NCBI RefSeq assembly: GCF_008831285.2 | Contig: NC_045139.1 | Span: 409,204-473,203, forward strand | Source: Nymphaea colorata | Lineage: Eukaryota > Streptophyta > Magnoliopsida > Nymphaeales > Nymphaeaceae | Reading direction: 5' to 3' | Length of the DNA stretch: 64,000 nt | Shown: piece by piece, positions 33,847 to 49,430 of the stretch | Layout: each line of letters begins with the position of its first letter | Numbering within the stretch: position 1 is the first letter of the stretch | The notes under the pieces: model-generated | The model's input: the letters and a program-made list of their open reading frames with translations, nothing else | The model's database searches: none | What the model was told of the DNA's origin: nothing | Made by a program: the position numbers and the translations under genes

Positions 33847-34510
33847 GGGTCTTTCAGATATTACAAAATAAAATATTGAGGGTTTCAAATAAGCGTAAGC
33901 ATCGAACCAAGTACCCAACAGCCATAAAATTGATACTGACCCAATAACTAAGCCGACCGAACTTGAGCTGCTGGCAAAGGCTTTTGGTCTGTCCGAGCTC
34001 GGCTTTATCGAGCCTTAGGCTAGCCCAAACTGGCCTGATACCCAAAGGGGTTCTAAAAGAATGACCCCTTTGCCAATGAAACTCTTAATTAGGAACGAAT
34101 AAAACTCTTATTTGGATCTTTTAAAAAATGTATTATATACATTTTTAAAATAAATGAAAATATGTAACAGATAATTAGGAATAAGGAGAACTTCAAAAAC
34201 ATTCTTGAAATAATATACATTATTCTGTGAGATAATGACCCCTTTGCCAATGAATTGAATCAAATTTCCACCGGTTCTATTCGAACTAACCAAATTCAGA
34301 TCAATTTTTACAACACTCGTTCCAGGATTTGATCCAAAAGCCATCCGCTGAGAAGAATCCTGCTGGCGGTGGATGGAGGTTAGAGAGAGGGAGAGCGTGC
34401 CAGACACGGTGACAACGGGGATCAATCTGTACGCGCAACGAAAGAGGTTAACCCCATAGCCAAGGAAAGCGGAAACGTACTCCTCTGCCTCCTGCCCTTC
34501 TGGCGCCCTT

Positions 34511-34517
34511 TATTTAA
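34511..34517 (+). promoter_or_regulatory. Candidate TATA-like box for RAB2
   Basis: The sequence CCCTTTATTTAAGGCC is followed immediately by CT tracts at 34521-34533, the usual look of a plant core promoter with a pyrimidine patch. The ATG is 1.2 kb downstream, which fits a leader intron; an acceptor TTTGCAG ends at 35694. Confidence 0.4.
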
Positions 34518-35736
34518 GGCCTCTCTCTCTCTTATTCATGGATGAATTCTCCAACCCATCCACCGCTTATTTTCTTCCGCTTTCTTTTGTCTTCAACTTT
34601 GGTTGTTCGTTTGTGATGGTGATGCCGACATTTGCCTTGTAACAGGAGAACTTTGTCGAACATTTCTGTGAGCCTCTCTCTCTCTCCTGCTTTGCTTAGT
34701 TCAGTTTGTGAAGGAAGGAACTCATCCTTCCTTCTTTCCTTTTCTTTCTTGAGTCCCACACGTCTCTCTCTCTCTCTCTCTCTGTGATTAAATTCAAATA
34801 CGTCGATGATTCAGGTCCTCACGGGTACTGTATGTACACATATAATTCTCACCTTTTGGTGACTTTGCAGAGCGAATTCTCGCACCCAACATGTTTAGGA
34901 ACCGCATTACATATGCCACCACTCCTTCTGATTGGTCCTCAGAGTAAAAGAGGCCATCGATATTATAAATGTTCTGAAAGTTTGGTAATGAACAAGCATA
35001 CGTAGAAAGTGAAGGAAAACAGAAATTAGATGAAGGCTCGGATACTTGCTCTATTAGATGTTCTTCTGGCGTCTCCGAAGAGCACATGTGATGTCGTTCA
35101 CTCCAAATATAATAGCGTAATGGGTAGCATGTCCCTCCCTTATGTCAAACTGGTTCTGCCCATCTGATGACATTTGTCCTCTCTCTCTCTCTCTCTCTCT
35201 CGGTTGACCATGTTCTCACCATTACCTACCTAGGGCTCTTCAAATTGGAGGCCGCAGTACAAGCACATCGCCCCTTTTATCTCTCCCTCTCTCTCTTTCC
35301 AAGGTTGGTGTCTCGCCATGCTCGTGAAGGACGGAAGGGGTTCCTGATTTGAGCAAGGATTGCGTTCCTGCTAGGTTCTCTCTCTCTCTCTCTGCCCAAA
35401 TCGTTGGTCTAAATGAAATTTTGTTGTCACTGATCAAATAATTAGAAAGTTCTGTACTGAACTCAACTGTGTTATATCGTCTGTTTCTCCTGCCTTGTAC
35501 AGGGAGAGAATTGCCATGTATTGATATTGCAATTGGAGTCTGAACATGCAAGATTTGCTTTCTTTTAAGTACATATACTTGATATGATTCCAAGGGATGC
35601 CATTTGCTCTTTTGATTTTCACTACTCAGCATAAGCAGCTGTTATGACCGTGGACCTCTAACGGGCAAGATACGCCTCTTGTCATATTTGCAGGGTAATA
35701 CGTTAGGCGTTGTTATATTCAAGACCCGGAACGACC
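34518..35736 (+). other. RAB2 leader region with CT microsatellites
   Basis: It contains (CT)n tracts at about 34672-34687, 34765-34783, 35179-35201 and 35376-35393. A leader intron ending at 35694 is likely. The donor is not certain: CTAG|GTTCTC at 35373 and CAAG|GTTGGT at 35302 are candidates. Minus-strand frames across it read the repeats as RERERE and are rejected. Confidence 0.4.
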
Positions 35737-38083
<2,347 letters not shown>

Positions 38084-39936
38084 GATCGCCAGAAACATAA
38101 TATGGTTTCAGTTACTGATCCTAAAATTTTAACCTGCCTTCAGTTGAATCAATGGCTTCATTCTGGTAAGAAATGATGTAATAACCTTGTCGCCCGATTG
38201 TGAATGTAAATTCAGGATGAGACAGTAACTTAAATTTAATCCGTTAATTGTATTCAACGCACACTATATGATCTCATCTACACATACGAGGTTATATACA
38301 CATACGATGCCATCTCATTCGTCCTGACGTTCCATCCAAATGAAGTTCTTCCCTTGAGCCTTCATTTTTCAACGTGCACCCTTCGGCTTTTTGCTGTTTT
38401 ACGGGCACAGGTAAGTGTATTTTCCCTAAACTTCCAGTCCTACATGATCATTTAAACTACATAATGTACTGCTCATATTTTGTCATGCGTTAAAGCTAAT
38501 TAAGCCTAGTAATATAAAAAATTACTCAAACTAAGCACATCATTTTAACATTAACCATTTGACGCCTAGCTCTACAGAATTTTGTAAAAAAAAAAGATGA
38601 AGAACGTATACAAATTATAAAAAAAATGAAAAATAGTTAAAACCTGAAGTATGGTACTCTTGAATCGACCGCTGAATTATATTTATTGGTTACCGCATCG
38701 AGTTCGAATTGCTGATTCTGACAACAGTGACAAATTATCACCATAAGTTAAGAAAGTTCAGAACCACACTCGCACGTATTATTACATTAGGAAACGGTAA
38801 CGGCAGGGATTGAAGACATGCTTGGGTAGGCCTTCGCTGCCTTGCGTTTACATCCCCCACTGGTAAGGAGTATGGGATTATACGCTTCACTAAGCAAGTC
38901 AGTGACTATTTTCTGCCCACTCAATCGCGCTGCTTTAGTCAATTCCGATTACAATCAGTTTGGCAGTTGGAAAAGAACAGATAACTATACTGACATTGCT
39001 TAAATCTCTTTGCTTTTCAAGATGAGCCAACATGCGCACATATTCTTGCCTGCCATCTTCTATCAGTGAACAAACAAGACAGGATTTTCGCAGCTATTAT
39101 TGGCAATTGTTTAAAAGAATGATCACGTGTCGTCGACGAACCAATTTGCAGAAAAGAACACTGTCATGTTACTGAACGAGAACCAAATTCCAAGTAGAAC
39201 ATTCAGCACATTGCCCAGTATAGCTTCCTAAACTGCAAGTCAAACGCTTTCTTTTGTGGTTTCACGTGATGTATTAATTTTATTTAATCTTTTTCCCTTG
39301 AATTTCGAATGAACCAAGTGAAACCCTCTGATTTAACTTCATCACTCTGAATGATTAATACCCAAGACCTGCTTGTCATTTGGGTGGAAGCTTAGAAAAG
39401 TAAGCTCAACAAACATTTCAGAAAAAATTCTCCTAGGTTCTGCCAACTCTTTTGGTAGTTTAAACTCGGATCTTACACGCATTCGTTCAGCCATACTCGT
39501 AGTCACTACCAACACAGAAAAGAGTTTCAAAGAGAATGATCGTCCGGAGCATCGACCCTCCACAGCGGCACAGCAATCAAGACGGAGTTTGTCCAACTAA
39601 TTGATGCGAAGACAAAACAAGCATACGGTATTGTCATCAACGTGAGAGGAATAGATTGTATATAAAAACACGTCCATGATAATCACAGTCGATTATTTAC
39701 CAACCCATCCCTTGTTCACTATCATATAAGCAACCAACAGATCTCCTCTATATTTATATAAGGCATTAATGTTTTCGCCGGGCTTGTGTGTAATTACATG
39801 ACAATATTTAACGAGAACTCATCATTGCCAGTGTAAACGGCGACTATTTTAAAGAATAAGTTCACGGCAAGATCCTGAACTTACACAGGGTAGACCCTAA
39901 GGTGTTGAAAAACCAACAAGCATCTGTCACCCCGTT
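38084..39936. other. Convergent intergenic region between RAB2 and SFH copy B
   Basis: It holds the 3' UTRs of both genes. An open frame pair at 39342-39600 exists on both strands without a recognisable domain. There is no repeat or RNA gene that I can support. Confidence 0.5.
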
Positions 39937-42900
39937 TCACCAACAGAACGCCTTGTGCTGCAGAAGAAGAAAACATCTAGGGTAAGTGCTACAGTTCAAA
40001 GGGAAACATACTACAAACTTCAGCATGTGGACAGAGAAAATGGATTGGAGCCAGTCAGCGACTCAAGTGGATCCTCTTGAAGTCCCTGCGTAATAAGCAA
40101 CCTAACATGCTAAAGTGTCAAATGAGAGAGGAAAAAGAAAAATTACCCGGAATTTGGCCTCCCTTTGACGGTCTATATATGCGAGAAGCTCCTCTTGTTT
40201 GACTAGAGCATCATACAAAGCCTACACAAGAAAAAGTCAAAACAATTTGTAATGTTACTCACTTCTACCAAATTACTTGTACCAATTCTTTGACATGTAT
40301 TCAGAGGAAAAGAGTTTATGGACATTTGGCCACGTACAATTTTTGTAGCAATTAAATCAGCCTCTAGTGCATCGACACGGCGGACAGCAGCATTCAACAG
40401 CTCCTCTTTTTCAGACGGCATCTCTGTTGGCTTTGCTTGCAATGCATCAACCTTCTCCTCAAGCTCTCCCAGTCGTTTCAAAACAGAAGGGAGAAGGTCA
40501 TTCTCAGTGAACCTCGGAGATGGTGAAGGAGGACGGAATTCTTCCTTAGGTGTTGGATCAAATGGGAAAATGGCATCATGGTAATCCTGATACAATCTTC
40601 TGTCTGGAAGCGTCTTAGTCACACGGCTGACAAGGGTACGCACCACAGCAAAAAGGGTCACCAGGAAGGCCATTATTCCAGCAAAAACTTGGGCATGCAT
40701 CCCTGTAGCAATCTTGTTTGCATCACCCAGAGGAAATGAACCTGACATAAAGATATTAACAAGTTCCACTTGAGTATATCATATGAAAAAAAACACGATA
40801 ACAAATTAGCTAAAAGAGCTTATAATTTAATAATAATGTTTCTTAGATGAGATAGAGATGTGCTTGAAACTAATGTACTGTTTAGTGAGGCTGCTGCTCA
40901 AGCTTTTACAAAACTGCACCTTGCAAACGCTCACTTGAGATTTCAATCCAGAAGTATGAGTACAGGAAATAAGAGACTTCTGGTTTCCCCTTTTTGTCCA
41001 CGGTATGAAAGCAGGCAGCGCACAGAAAAGAAGAGTAAATATTTGTTCTCCTCCTTTTTCATCCGGCCTGTATACTCTCACACAAAAGCTCTGGAAAGGT
41101 TTTTCCAACTGGTTACCAAACCAAAGACCCAGAGAGCAACCATCAGCAAGAATTTTCAGGTCAAGATGGTCACAGGAGAAGTGAGGGAAGAAAGGGACCC
41201 TGGTAAGGTGGAGGCATAGAGCTTGAGGAAAATGGTGGCAAGAAAACATAGGGTTTGGAGGCAGCATAGCTTGGCAATTGCCAAATCTTTACAAAATGAC
41301 GGGAGAAAGTGATAATCAAAATAAATGAAATAAAAGATAGTGAGGAAGGAGGCAGATGAAGAGGTGGACATCTGGAAAGTGGAGCCACCTCATGGCTAGA
41401 AAGAGACACAAGCAGAAACGGAACATCATCAGTCTCAACTATGAAGTAATCACCGTATTATCTGCTAGTTCATGCCTAGTAGTTAAAAGCATGAGGCACT
41501 TTGAGGGAAGATGGTTTTGGGGATCTATGCCAAGTTGAGGCTAATACCTGGTATTCATGGTGCCCTAGCCACCACTCCTAGGAACCGAGTGGCACCAAAG
41601 AAAGGAATGCAATAGGATGAGGTGGGTGCAAAGTGGAATAAGAGACGGGTTCTGTTGTATTTCCAATCACAAAACATCCAACAATCAGCTATAATGTTTA
41701 GTATCCAATCACTGAACATCCATCAATCAGCTACAATGCAGTGGTCTAGTTCATCAGCAACTCCTTCAATAGGCAGTTGAAGACTGATATGGGGTTTTTT
41801 CTAAAGACAGATGATGATTTCTGAGCAACTTGATCAAGTTGGATACCAGTAACAGACATACCCTAATGAAGAAAAAAGCTTGCACTTAATGATTTGCCAT
41901 TTTCCCTTTTTCTCTTTGACAACTCACCACATCGCAGTGACACCTTAATTTGACAATTGCACGTTTTAACGATACATAAAAATTGAAATAAACATCCAAA
42001 TGCAGCATCATTTGAAATTTTAATAGCAAAAGGATGATTGACAGCGCAGCAGTGTTGAGAATTATATGACATCCTGATTGGCGTATTTCCCAAATTGCAA
42101 CCGGAATAGAAGTAAATTGAGCAAAGAAAGACACCCAATTGTGTCAAGCGACTCAAGAGTCAAGGCAACAAATGCCAGGCATAAAAGGTTATCTACTAAA
42201 TCAAAGATAAATAAGAAGATCCAAAATCAGGCTGTCTCACCTTTAGGAACAGGTGCCTTTTGTGCAGATACTTCTTTCTTCCAACTAGCATCCACAGGCT
42301 TGTCAACCATGGGAACATATTCATCATATTCTACAAAAGGATTTGGTTTAGCGGATAGCTTAGCCTGCAAAATATCAAACAAGGCAACACGTGTAACTTT
42401 TCATATAGCTGATTTTAGACTCGTGATAGTATGAAAATCAAATGGTGTCTGATATTTCAGCATCAAACAAATTTATGCACAATGGCAGTGCAAACAGTCA
42501 GGTATAACTTGAGCATCTTAACTTTACATTCCAGAGGACTAATAAAAAAACCTTTACAATTTCCATTTCATGATTTAAACAATTCTTATTGGTAATTGTT
42601 TCTTAATTTAGTAGTTCCAATTTCAAAAATCACCACCACACATTTAGAGGGTTTAGCAGCAGCACTAATGTGTCTGTTCCACCAATTATTGGATACGTAG
42701 ATCCTACTAATATGTTCATCTGAACATTAAAATCACTAAGAATAAAAGGAAAATTGTTAATCCATTATTGTCACAAACTGTTGAAACAGCTATTACGACT
42801 TTTTTGGTGTATCAAGTTCCATATAAGAGGTTTTCTTGCACAACCATCTGATTGCTGGAAAAGACAAATGCAGGAAAATCATTGAACCACGGTTTCTTAA

Positions 42901-45900
42901 ATATTATCAACCTGAGTGGAGGCATACCATTTTTAAGGGAAATGAGCTAACCCAAATTACTCCACTGGAAAACTTTCATTAGTTCATATTTCATTACATG
43001 CAGGAGACATTCCATTCAAATAGCCTTTATGGTGATTTATTACTATCATATACATGCTTCATCCAAAAAAATGATGCACCAAATCCTAACAGCAAAAGAT
43101 GACCCACTTCTTCACGAACTGGAGTTAACCGAATGGTTGACGGATATCTCCTCAGGGCTTTTGGTGAAACCATATCTTCAGCTTCAGATCCTGACTCTGC
43201 AGTTGATGCATCACCTCCTTTCATCTGACCAACCAATGGAACAAGAAGATCTTTAGTGACTGCATATGATCACAAGGAAACCAGCATGTTGTTATGATTC
43301 CACAGCTTAGAAGGACATTCTGATTACTCACCATCGGGTAATTAGGCCTTGCATAAGCAATTATTTTCCCTTCAGCATTCGAAACAGTAACAATTTGTCT
43401 GGCACATCGGGCTTCCCCACTATGAACCATCTGCAAAAGACATTCAGGAGCAATTCACAAGATCAAACACATGCAGGTACAGCAACTCAAAGAACAATGC
43501 AATTGTTACATATTCACATGGAATGTAAACTAAAGAAGATGAAAGAGATGAAACCTTCAATATATTTGGATCTTTCCATGGACCTTTGTCAGACCTCAAG
43601 CATCCACCTTGATCAGGACATGTACAAGTTCCACCAAGGAAATCTGGCAATTCACTGATAAGGATAGACCATCTTAGTAACAACAGTAAGCATCTTAACA
43701 TAAATTATAGATGGTACCATTAGCCAAACTTGCAACATCAATTACCTACCTGGCATCAATTATTTCAAGCAATTTACTCTGATATCGGTTTCCAAGAACC
43801 TGACAAGAATGAACAAAGAAAATTAATACAGCTCTAAAAATCCATAGTTTGTAACACAACTTTCCATACCAGAGATGGCAAAAGCAATTGCTACATACAT
43901 GAATCTTCGATGTAGTTTTGGGATCAAGAAAGGACTTTATTGTATTCCATAGAAGCCTAAAACCAGGTCCAGCATTGATAATGAACATTTGATCCAAGGT
44001 CTGCAGCATGCAGTTTCCAAGTTAGAGCCTTAGAGGATTCACACTTTCAGCTATGCAGTACACAGTCGATTGGGAGGATATCACTTATGATCTAGTTGAT
44101 AACGAATAAACACCAACTCCAGTTAAAATGAAGAATCATTTTTACCTCGGGATAATTGTTGCCATCAATCTTCTGCAGACGGTCAAGCAGTTCCCTTGCA
44201 GCTTTGCTGAGATTTTTTAAGCCCTATAGTAATTCAAGTGGCAGACAAGGGCACCAATTGAAAATTCACAGAAAGATCATAATAGACTAGAAAATTTTGA
44301 ACAAAATGTTCCCTATTTGGAAAAAAAAAAATCATGCAAAAGAAAAGGTAAAAAATTGACATGGGAAAGGAAGTATACCAGTCCATGCACATCTATGATT
44401 GTTGTGCTTGAATCAATATGCCTTTTTGCAGCAATAGAACAAGCCGGAAATTTGTCAGAAAAACATTTTTCAAAGCCCTGCACATGGTATTTTATGTACC
44501 GCTCCATAGTTGTCACTTGCATAAGCTTGTTTGGATCAACTTTTCCCAGTCTTTCAATGTAAACGGGTTTTCCCTCCTTATCAACACCATGATGACCTTG
44601 AGGATAATATTTTAGAACTTCGTCTATCTCTTTAAATTCAAAGTCCTGACATAAGACAAACAGCCATTAAACAACTAGGAAAATACTTCAAAATGTAACA
44701 GAAAATATTTCAGCTAATTCAAGAAGAAATGCAAGAGGATTGCCCTGAACTTAAACAGACGTTTACGAGTGCAAAATGCTATCCAAAAGTGGAATTGATT
44801 AAAAGCGCAATCAAGTTTCCCTCATTGGCACAAAAACCCAACAATTTGGTGAGGTGACCAATCCTCACATGATAGCTGGTCAAATCACACAACCAGGTTT
44901 TTAGGATGGTTGGATCCTCTCGTTCTAGAAAACATAAACACTTGGAGAACTCTCATATCTTCTCAAAGGATCAACTATGAAGCTGTTTGTGACGTAACCC
45001 AAAACCATAACTGCACTCTATGAAGGTCTTGCCCCCACATGTTGTGAATTTGACCTTGATAAGAGGGTGTTAAATTATTCTAAATTTCTTATCCTCAGTT
45101 TAACAATTGACATAGTTAATAAATCCGTTAATTCTAGAAAAAGCATGTCTTTATTAGTGCACAATGCACATATAATTCTTTATGAAGCCAATGAAGCAAG
45201 AACTTTTACAGGTGGACCACTGACTCAGAACCCCACATAGCATGCAGAAACCACAACCAAACATCGCTTTATGGGTAAACCTCAGCAAAGAAAAATTGCA
45301 ATGTCTTAGAATTGTTGGTTTTCCACGAGAAAATCCAACATAAGTAATAATTAAAAAATTATGAAAAGATATAAGTAGTATAAACAATCTGGTTTCTTTT
45401 GTTCCTACACTGATTACCCTATTTATATGTTTTTTCAAATATTCTGCTCTTTTCTATGCTATATTACCAATTTGCCATCCAAAAAATTCGCAATTAAGCT
45501 ATGAGACTTTTAAAAATGCTAATATTTACAATGTTGGTACAAAAGAAGCTTAAATGAACAAACAGGGCATTCGAAAACAACAGAAAATAGTAGCTCTCAT
45601 TTCAAATATGAGATGTAATGTTTTCTATGAATTATCACATATGTTTGTCTTGATAGCATAAACTAGCCAGTATAATTAAGATGAAATTACCTCCATGATT
45701 GTGTCAGCTCCAAATTCCTTCCTCCATTGGAGCATTTCGGCCCACATATGTTTTGCCTTTTCAATGTCAAACTTCCTTGCTTTTAGAAACCTGTTTATAA
45801 ACAAAATGCCATGTCTATCACAGGATAAGCTTTGGTACAGCAGAGTGCACGCCAGCATGCATGATAACCATGCAAAGCAGTGGTCAAAATACATGCAACA

Positions 45901-48900
45901 AAGTTGTCAGATGATATTTTACAAAGCAACAAAGAGTTTGTTTTCTCTTTTCACAAATAAAAGAACAATTCAGAACAAATACCCGAACTCTTGAACAAAA
46001 ACCTCAAAGGATTGTAACAGAAGGGTGTAACCTTATAGCTTCCTCATCCCATCACTTGGGAGACTGAAATTCTTGCAGGGAAGGCAATGATTACTAAAAG
46101 ACAATCGTTGAGGTGAAGGGAACAAATATAGCAAAGGAAATTAAAAATAAATGTATAAATTAACAAAAAACCTGAAAATCACAAAAGTAACAGAAAAAAA
46201 CAAAAAAACCATTGAGAACAAGGAGAACTTTTTAGACACAGAAACGGTACATTACGAGGCATGTGTAGAGAATTAGAAATAAATCAAAATTAAACTGACA
46301 AAGAAATAAATTTGAGGCATACTATAGCATTGAGAACAAGGAGAACTTTTTAGACACAGAAACGGTACGTTACGAGGCAAGTGTAAAAAATTAGAAATAA
46401 ATCAAAATTAAACTGACAAAGAAATAAATTTGAGGCATACTATAGCAACCTTCAAGAACTTAAGCAGTATTTAAAAGTTCCCTAACTATAGGTCAGAAAA
46501 TAATAATTCTGCATTTCACCAAAAAAAAAAGCTAGTAAAATATTCTCTACATATAGAAGAGTTTCATCAAAATTCTTCAGGTAAAATGCAGCAAGAGCTT
46601 AATATTATTACAGAAAATCCTCACAAGGGTCCAACATCTCATAAACATGGAACGTAACCAAAATTCGATGGGTAAAAAAAGATAGCATCTTGAGGAAATA
46701 TAAAACAGTCTGAAAAACCAAAAAAAAGGGGCAATATGATCACCTCAGCATCATATGATAATCATCGTGCCTTGGAGGAAGTAATTCCTCTAAAATCAGT
46801 GTCTGACGAAATGCATCCACAGCTTGCAGTTCCTCAACATCTCGTACATCTTCAATTGAAATAACTCTACTGTCACTCTTTCTCCTGCTTTTCTTCTTAA
46901 GAGAACGCCGAAATTTAGTTGATGCATTGATTGCTTTTTTCTTCAAAGAACCAATTCTTGTCCTTCTCTCATCTTCTGAATTTTCAAAATCAGATTTTCT
47001 TTCTCTTCTCTCTTCACGGCTAGAAGATCCCTCAAAGCCTGTAGCAATGTTGCAAACAAGTTACAAAATGCAATCAAAATCCTATGTCCACAATATTATC
47101 TTAAATGCCAATGAAATTTGACAAAAAACCTGTTGAGAAAACATTATTTTATCAAAAATTTCAAAATCAAGTTCAAGTTTTGATGGGATGACAAAAACAT
47201 GCTTCAATTTTAATTTCTTTCATTTAACTTCCTGGACTATAAACGACACAGGCAGATAAATCAAAAGAAACCAAACTGAAGCATTTTTCTTGTTGTGCCA
47301 CCAAAATTTGAGTGTTTTTGTAGGATTTTATTATTTATCAGTTCAAAATACTGTCACGCCTAACGCCTTAGCTAGTGGATTTCCGATAAGGTTTTGCTGA
47401 TCTACTCTACTTTGAGCTTCTATATTGCCCATTGGCAAAAAAACTTTCCATTAATAGTGCAATATTTCCGTCGAAGTTTCTTCTATACTTACTCAACAGA
47501 TGAATAATATGGTGTGACAACCAGTCGACAGTCAGTAAGAAATGAATTCAATAGCACCTGACATTATTTCCAATTCTCTTTTCCTTTTATGCAATATCCA
47601 CCACCTCTGCTCACCAATATAGAGCCAAGTGCCTATTTCTTCCAATTATTAAAAAATTTCCCTAGCGTATAAAGATCTTAGGAGAGAATCCTTTCCAAAA
47701 TTACAGACAGCAGAATGCAGCATTCATGAATTGGAAATTTTCAACGTCGTAGGCATCGAGTTATTTTTTTATATTACCAACTAATCTTCCTCAAGTTCCG
47801 ATTTTCAAAGTTATTATTCTTAACTTGCAAAACAAATTCTCTTGATTCTTACTTATTTTGAGCATTGATATGTCCCAGATTCATGATACAACTTGTGTCA
47901 AAAGATTGATAACCTACTCTTAGACAGTTTGACCATCGACCATCTCATTCGCATTTCGAACTTCAAGTCCTTATGTGGATTAGTAATTCAACTACATTAA
48001 TTAGCCCAAACTCTAGCCAGATAAGAATCAGTCCTTAATATAGACAGAGTGTTTATCATCAAAACAGTCATATACTGTGTTGATTCTTATTTGTCTTACA
48101 CCTTGATATTGAGTAATCAGTAATCCATCTCAAAACTATGACTGGCATACTTGCACTGAAATACTCCAAATATTCCAAGTACTGAACTATAAGAAGTTCA
48201 ATAACCCACCTACATTTTGAAGCAAAATGCAAAAACACCAATAACAAAATAACCTTTAAAAACTACGGTCACAGTACAACTTACAGCAGAGAAGTGCACT
48301 GGCTTGTTCTTGCTAAGCAAAGCATTTAATTCGAGTTTCATAATAGTAAAAAAGAAAGAAGTGCAATAACATGCAAAATTGCCAAAAAGTTTCTCTATTC
48401 CATGGAAGCTCCGACACAAATATGGAGAAGAGAAATCCAGACAACTTCCAAATTTCTACATCAACAAAATCATGATCTACATCAGCAGCCTTCTGTCAAA
48501 AAAAAATGTTCAATATAAATTCAATTGCTCTTTAATGTCTCCATGTTGCAAACAGATGTTTTCCAGGCAAAAGAAAAAGAAAATCCTACAGAACAATAGT
48601 AGCATCATCGCATAGATAACATCGAAATTGTTCTACTATCCAACGCAGGCGTCAAAAGTGCGGCGATATATAAAGGATAAAAAAGAACTGTATTAAGAAA
48701 AAAAAATAGAACCCACAAATTAACCGAGGAAGCCCTATTCTCCTCGACTAAGAAAAAAAAAAAAAGCAGCACAAGATTGCTTCAAAAACCACAAAGGACC
48801 TCCATTAAAAACAACACAAACCATTATAGAACCCTAAATTCAACAATCAGGCACCAAAAATCGACTAAAATTCTCCAAAATTCATAATAAACCCACCAAA

Positions 48901-48968
48901 GAACATAAAAGAAATCAGAAAAAGGTTTACTCACAAGGCCGAGCGAACCGATCAAGAGGACCCGACAT
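39937..48968 (-). CDS. SFH: Sec14-nodulin phosphatidylinositol transfer protein, copy B
   Basis: It has the same family and role as copy A. Minus-strand exons: 48935-48968, 46744-47038, 45691-45790, 44379-44645, 44146-44223, 43899-44000, 43750-43799, 43555-43654, 43332-43430, 43108-43224, 42241-42364, 40338-40741, 40147-40221 and 39937-39957. They total 1,866 nt and 621 aa. It starts with the classical [11 protein letters not shown]. The CRAL-TRIO N region has [16 protein letters not shown]; the lipid domain has [20 protein letters not shown] and [13 protein letters not shown]. Glu258 (NYPE) and Lys290 (TSKIH) match the yeast inositol-contact pair by spacing. The linker carries [11 protein letters not shown] and [11 protein letters not shown] hydrophobic stretch lies at about 474-489, then a coiled coil ([15 protein letters not shown]), and the end is HKAFCW. 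A leader intron is likely (donor after 49244, acceptor ending at 48996). This copy looks more canonical than copy A. Confidence 0.96.
46210..46445. repeat. Tandem duplication, period 118 bp, inside an SFH copy B intron
   Basis: Copies 46210-46327 and 46328-46445 are almost identical (ACATTACGAGGCATG versus ACGTTACGAGGCAAG, plus a few changes). The duplication is young and lies in the intron between exons 2 and 3. Confidence 0.93.
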
Positions 48969-48994
48969 CGCAAGACGATTAACCGATGAGCTTC

Positions 48995-49430
48995 GCTGTT
49001 ACAAGCTTAACCAGAATCCCTCGATTTCATCACCAACCACGCCTGCATTAACCCAGAAAACCACACGGCAATCTCAAACAAAAGAACCATATGCACGACT
49101 AACCAACAGTACCAGAACCAGAAAAAAAAAATCATTAAAAAAAAACCGGCGAATCGGATCCAATGAAGAAACAGCAATAACCAGGCCAAAAACAAAAGAC
49201 CACGAAAAAAAAGGAAGAGGGAAGAAAAGTATCCATAGTTCACCACGAGAGGCGTCGATCTGAGATCAGCGGAACCGCAAGTCAGAGGAGCTGAGCCCGG
49301 AGCTTCGCCAACGACGCTGGGGGAAAGGGCGTCGGCCTCGTGGCGGAGGGGAAGAATCGCCGATTTTAACGCAGAGATAATCGGGCGAATTTCAGACAAG
49401 AGAGAGAGAGAGAGAGAGAGGGGAGGTGAA
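48995..49430 (-). other. SFH copy B leader exon and CT tract
   Basis: On the minus strand a (CT)n tract (GA at 49399-49420 on plus) lies about 160 nt upstream of a plausible leader donor (TCGTG|GTGAAC, exon end 49244). The matching acceptor AACAG ends at 48996. The hydrophobic frame at 49007-49399 starts with TTG and spans this intron, so it is not a gene. Confidence 0.45.

Larger units (their letters stand above)
31739..34500. other. Repeat-rich interval between SFH copy A and RAB2
   Basis: Apart from the SFH 3' UTR, it holds AT microsatellites at 31985-32030, (GT)n near 32860-32877, and 33060-33420 with repeated GAATCTGAATCC/AATCCAAATCTG phrases typical of decayed retroelement tails. It also has a telomere-like patch at 33640-33662, (AT)n at 33685-33724, a 33-bp tandem array at 33748-33846 and a GC-richer block at 33480-34080. 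No gene is recognised. Confidence 0.5.

Noticed and set aside
39342-39600. Open frames on both strands between RAB2 and SFH copy B
   Set aside because: I considered a transposase remnant, but no catalytic or dimerisation motif is readable, and both strands being open favours chance.
49007-49399. 130-codon hydrophobic minus-strand frame
   Set aside because: It has a TTG start and spans the SFH copy B leader donor and intron. The hydrophobicity comes from T-rich intron sequence.
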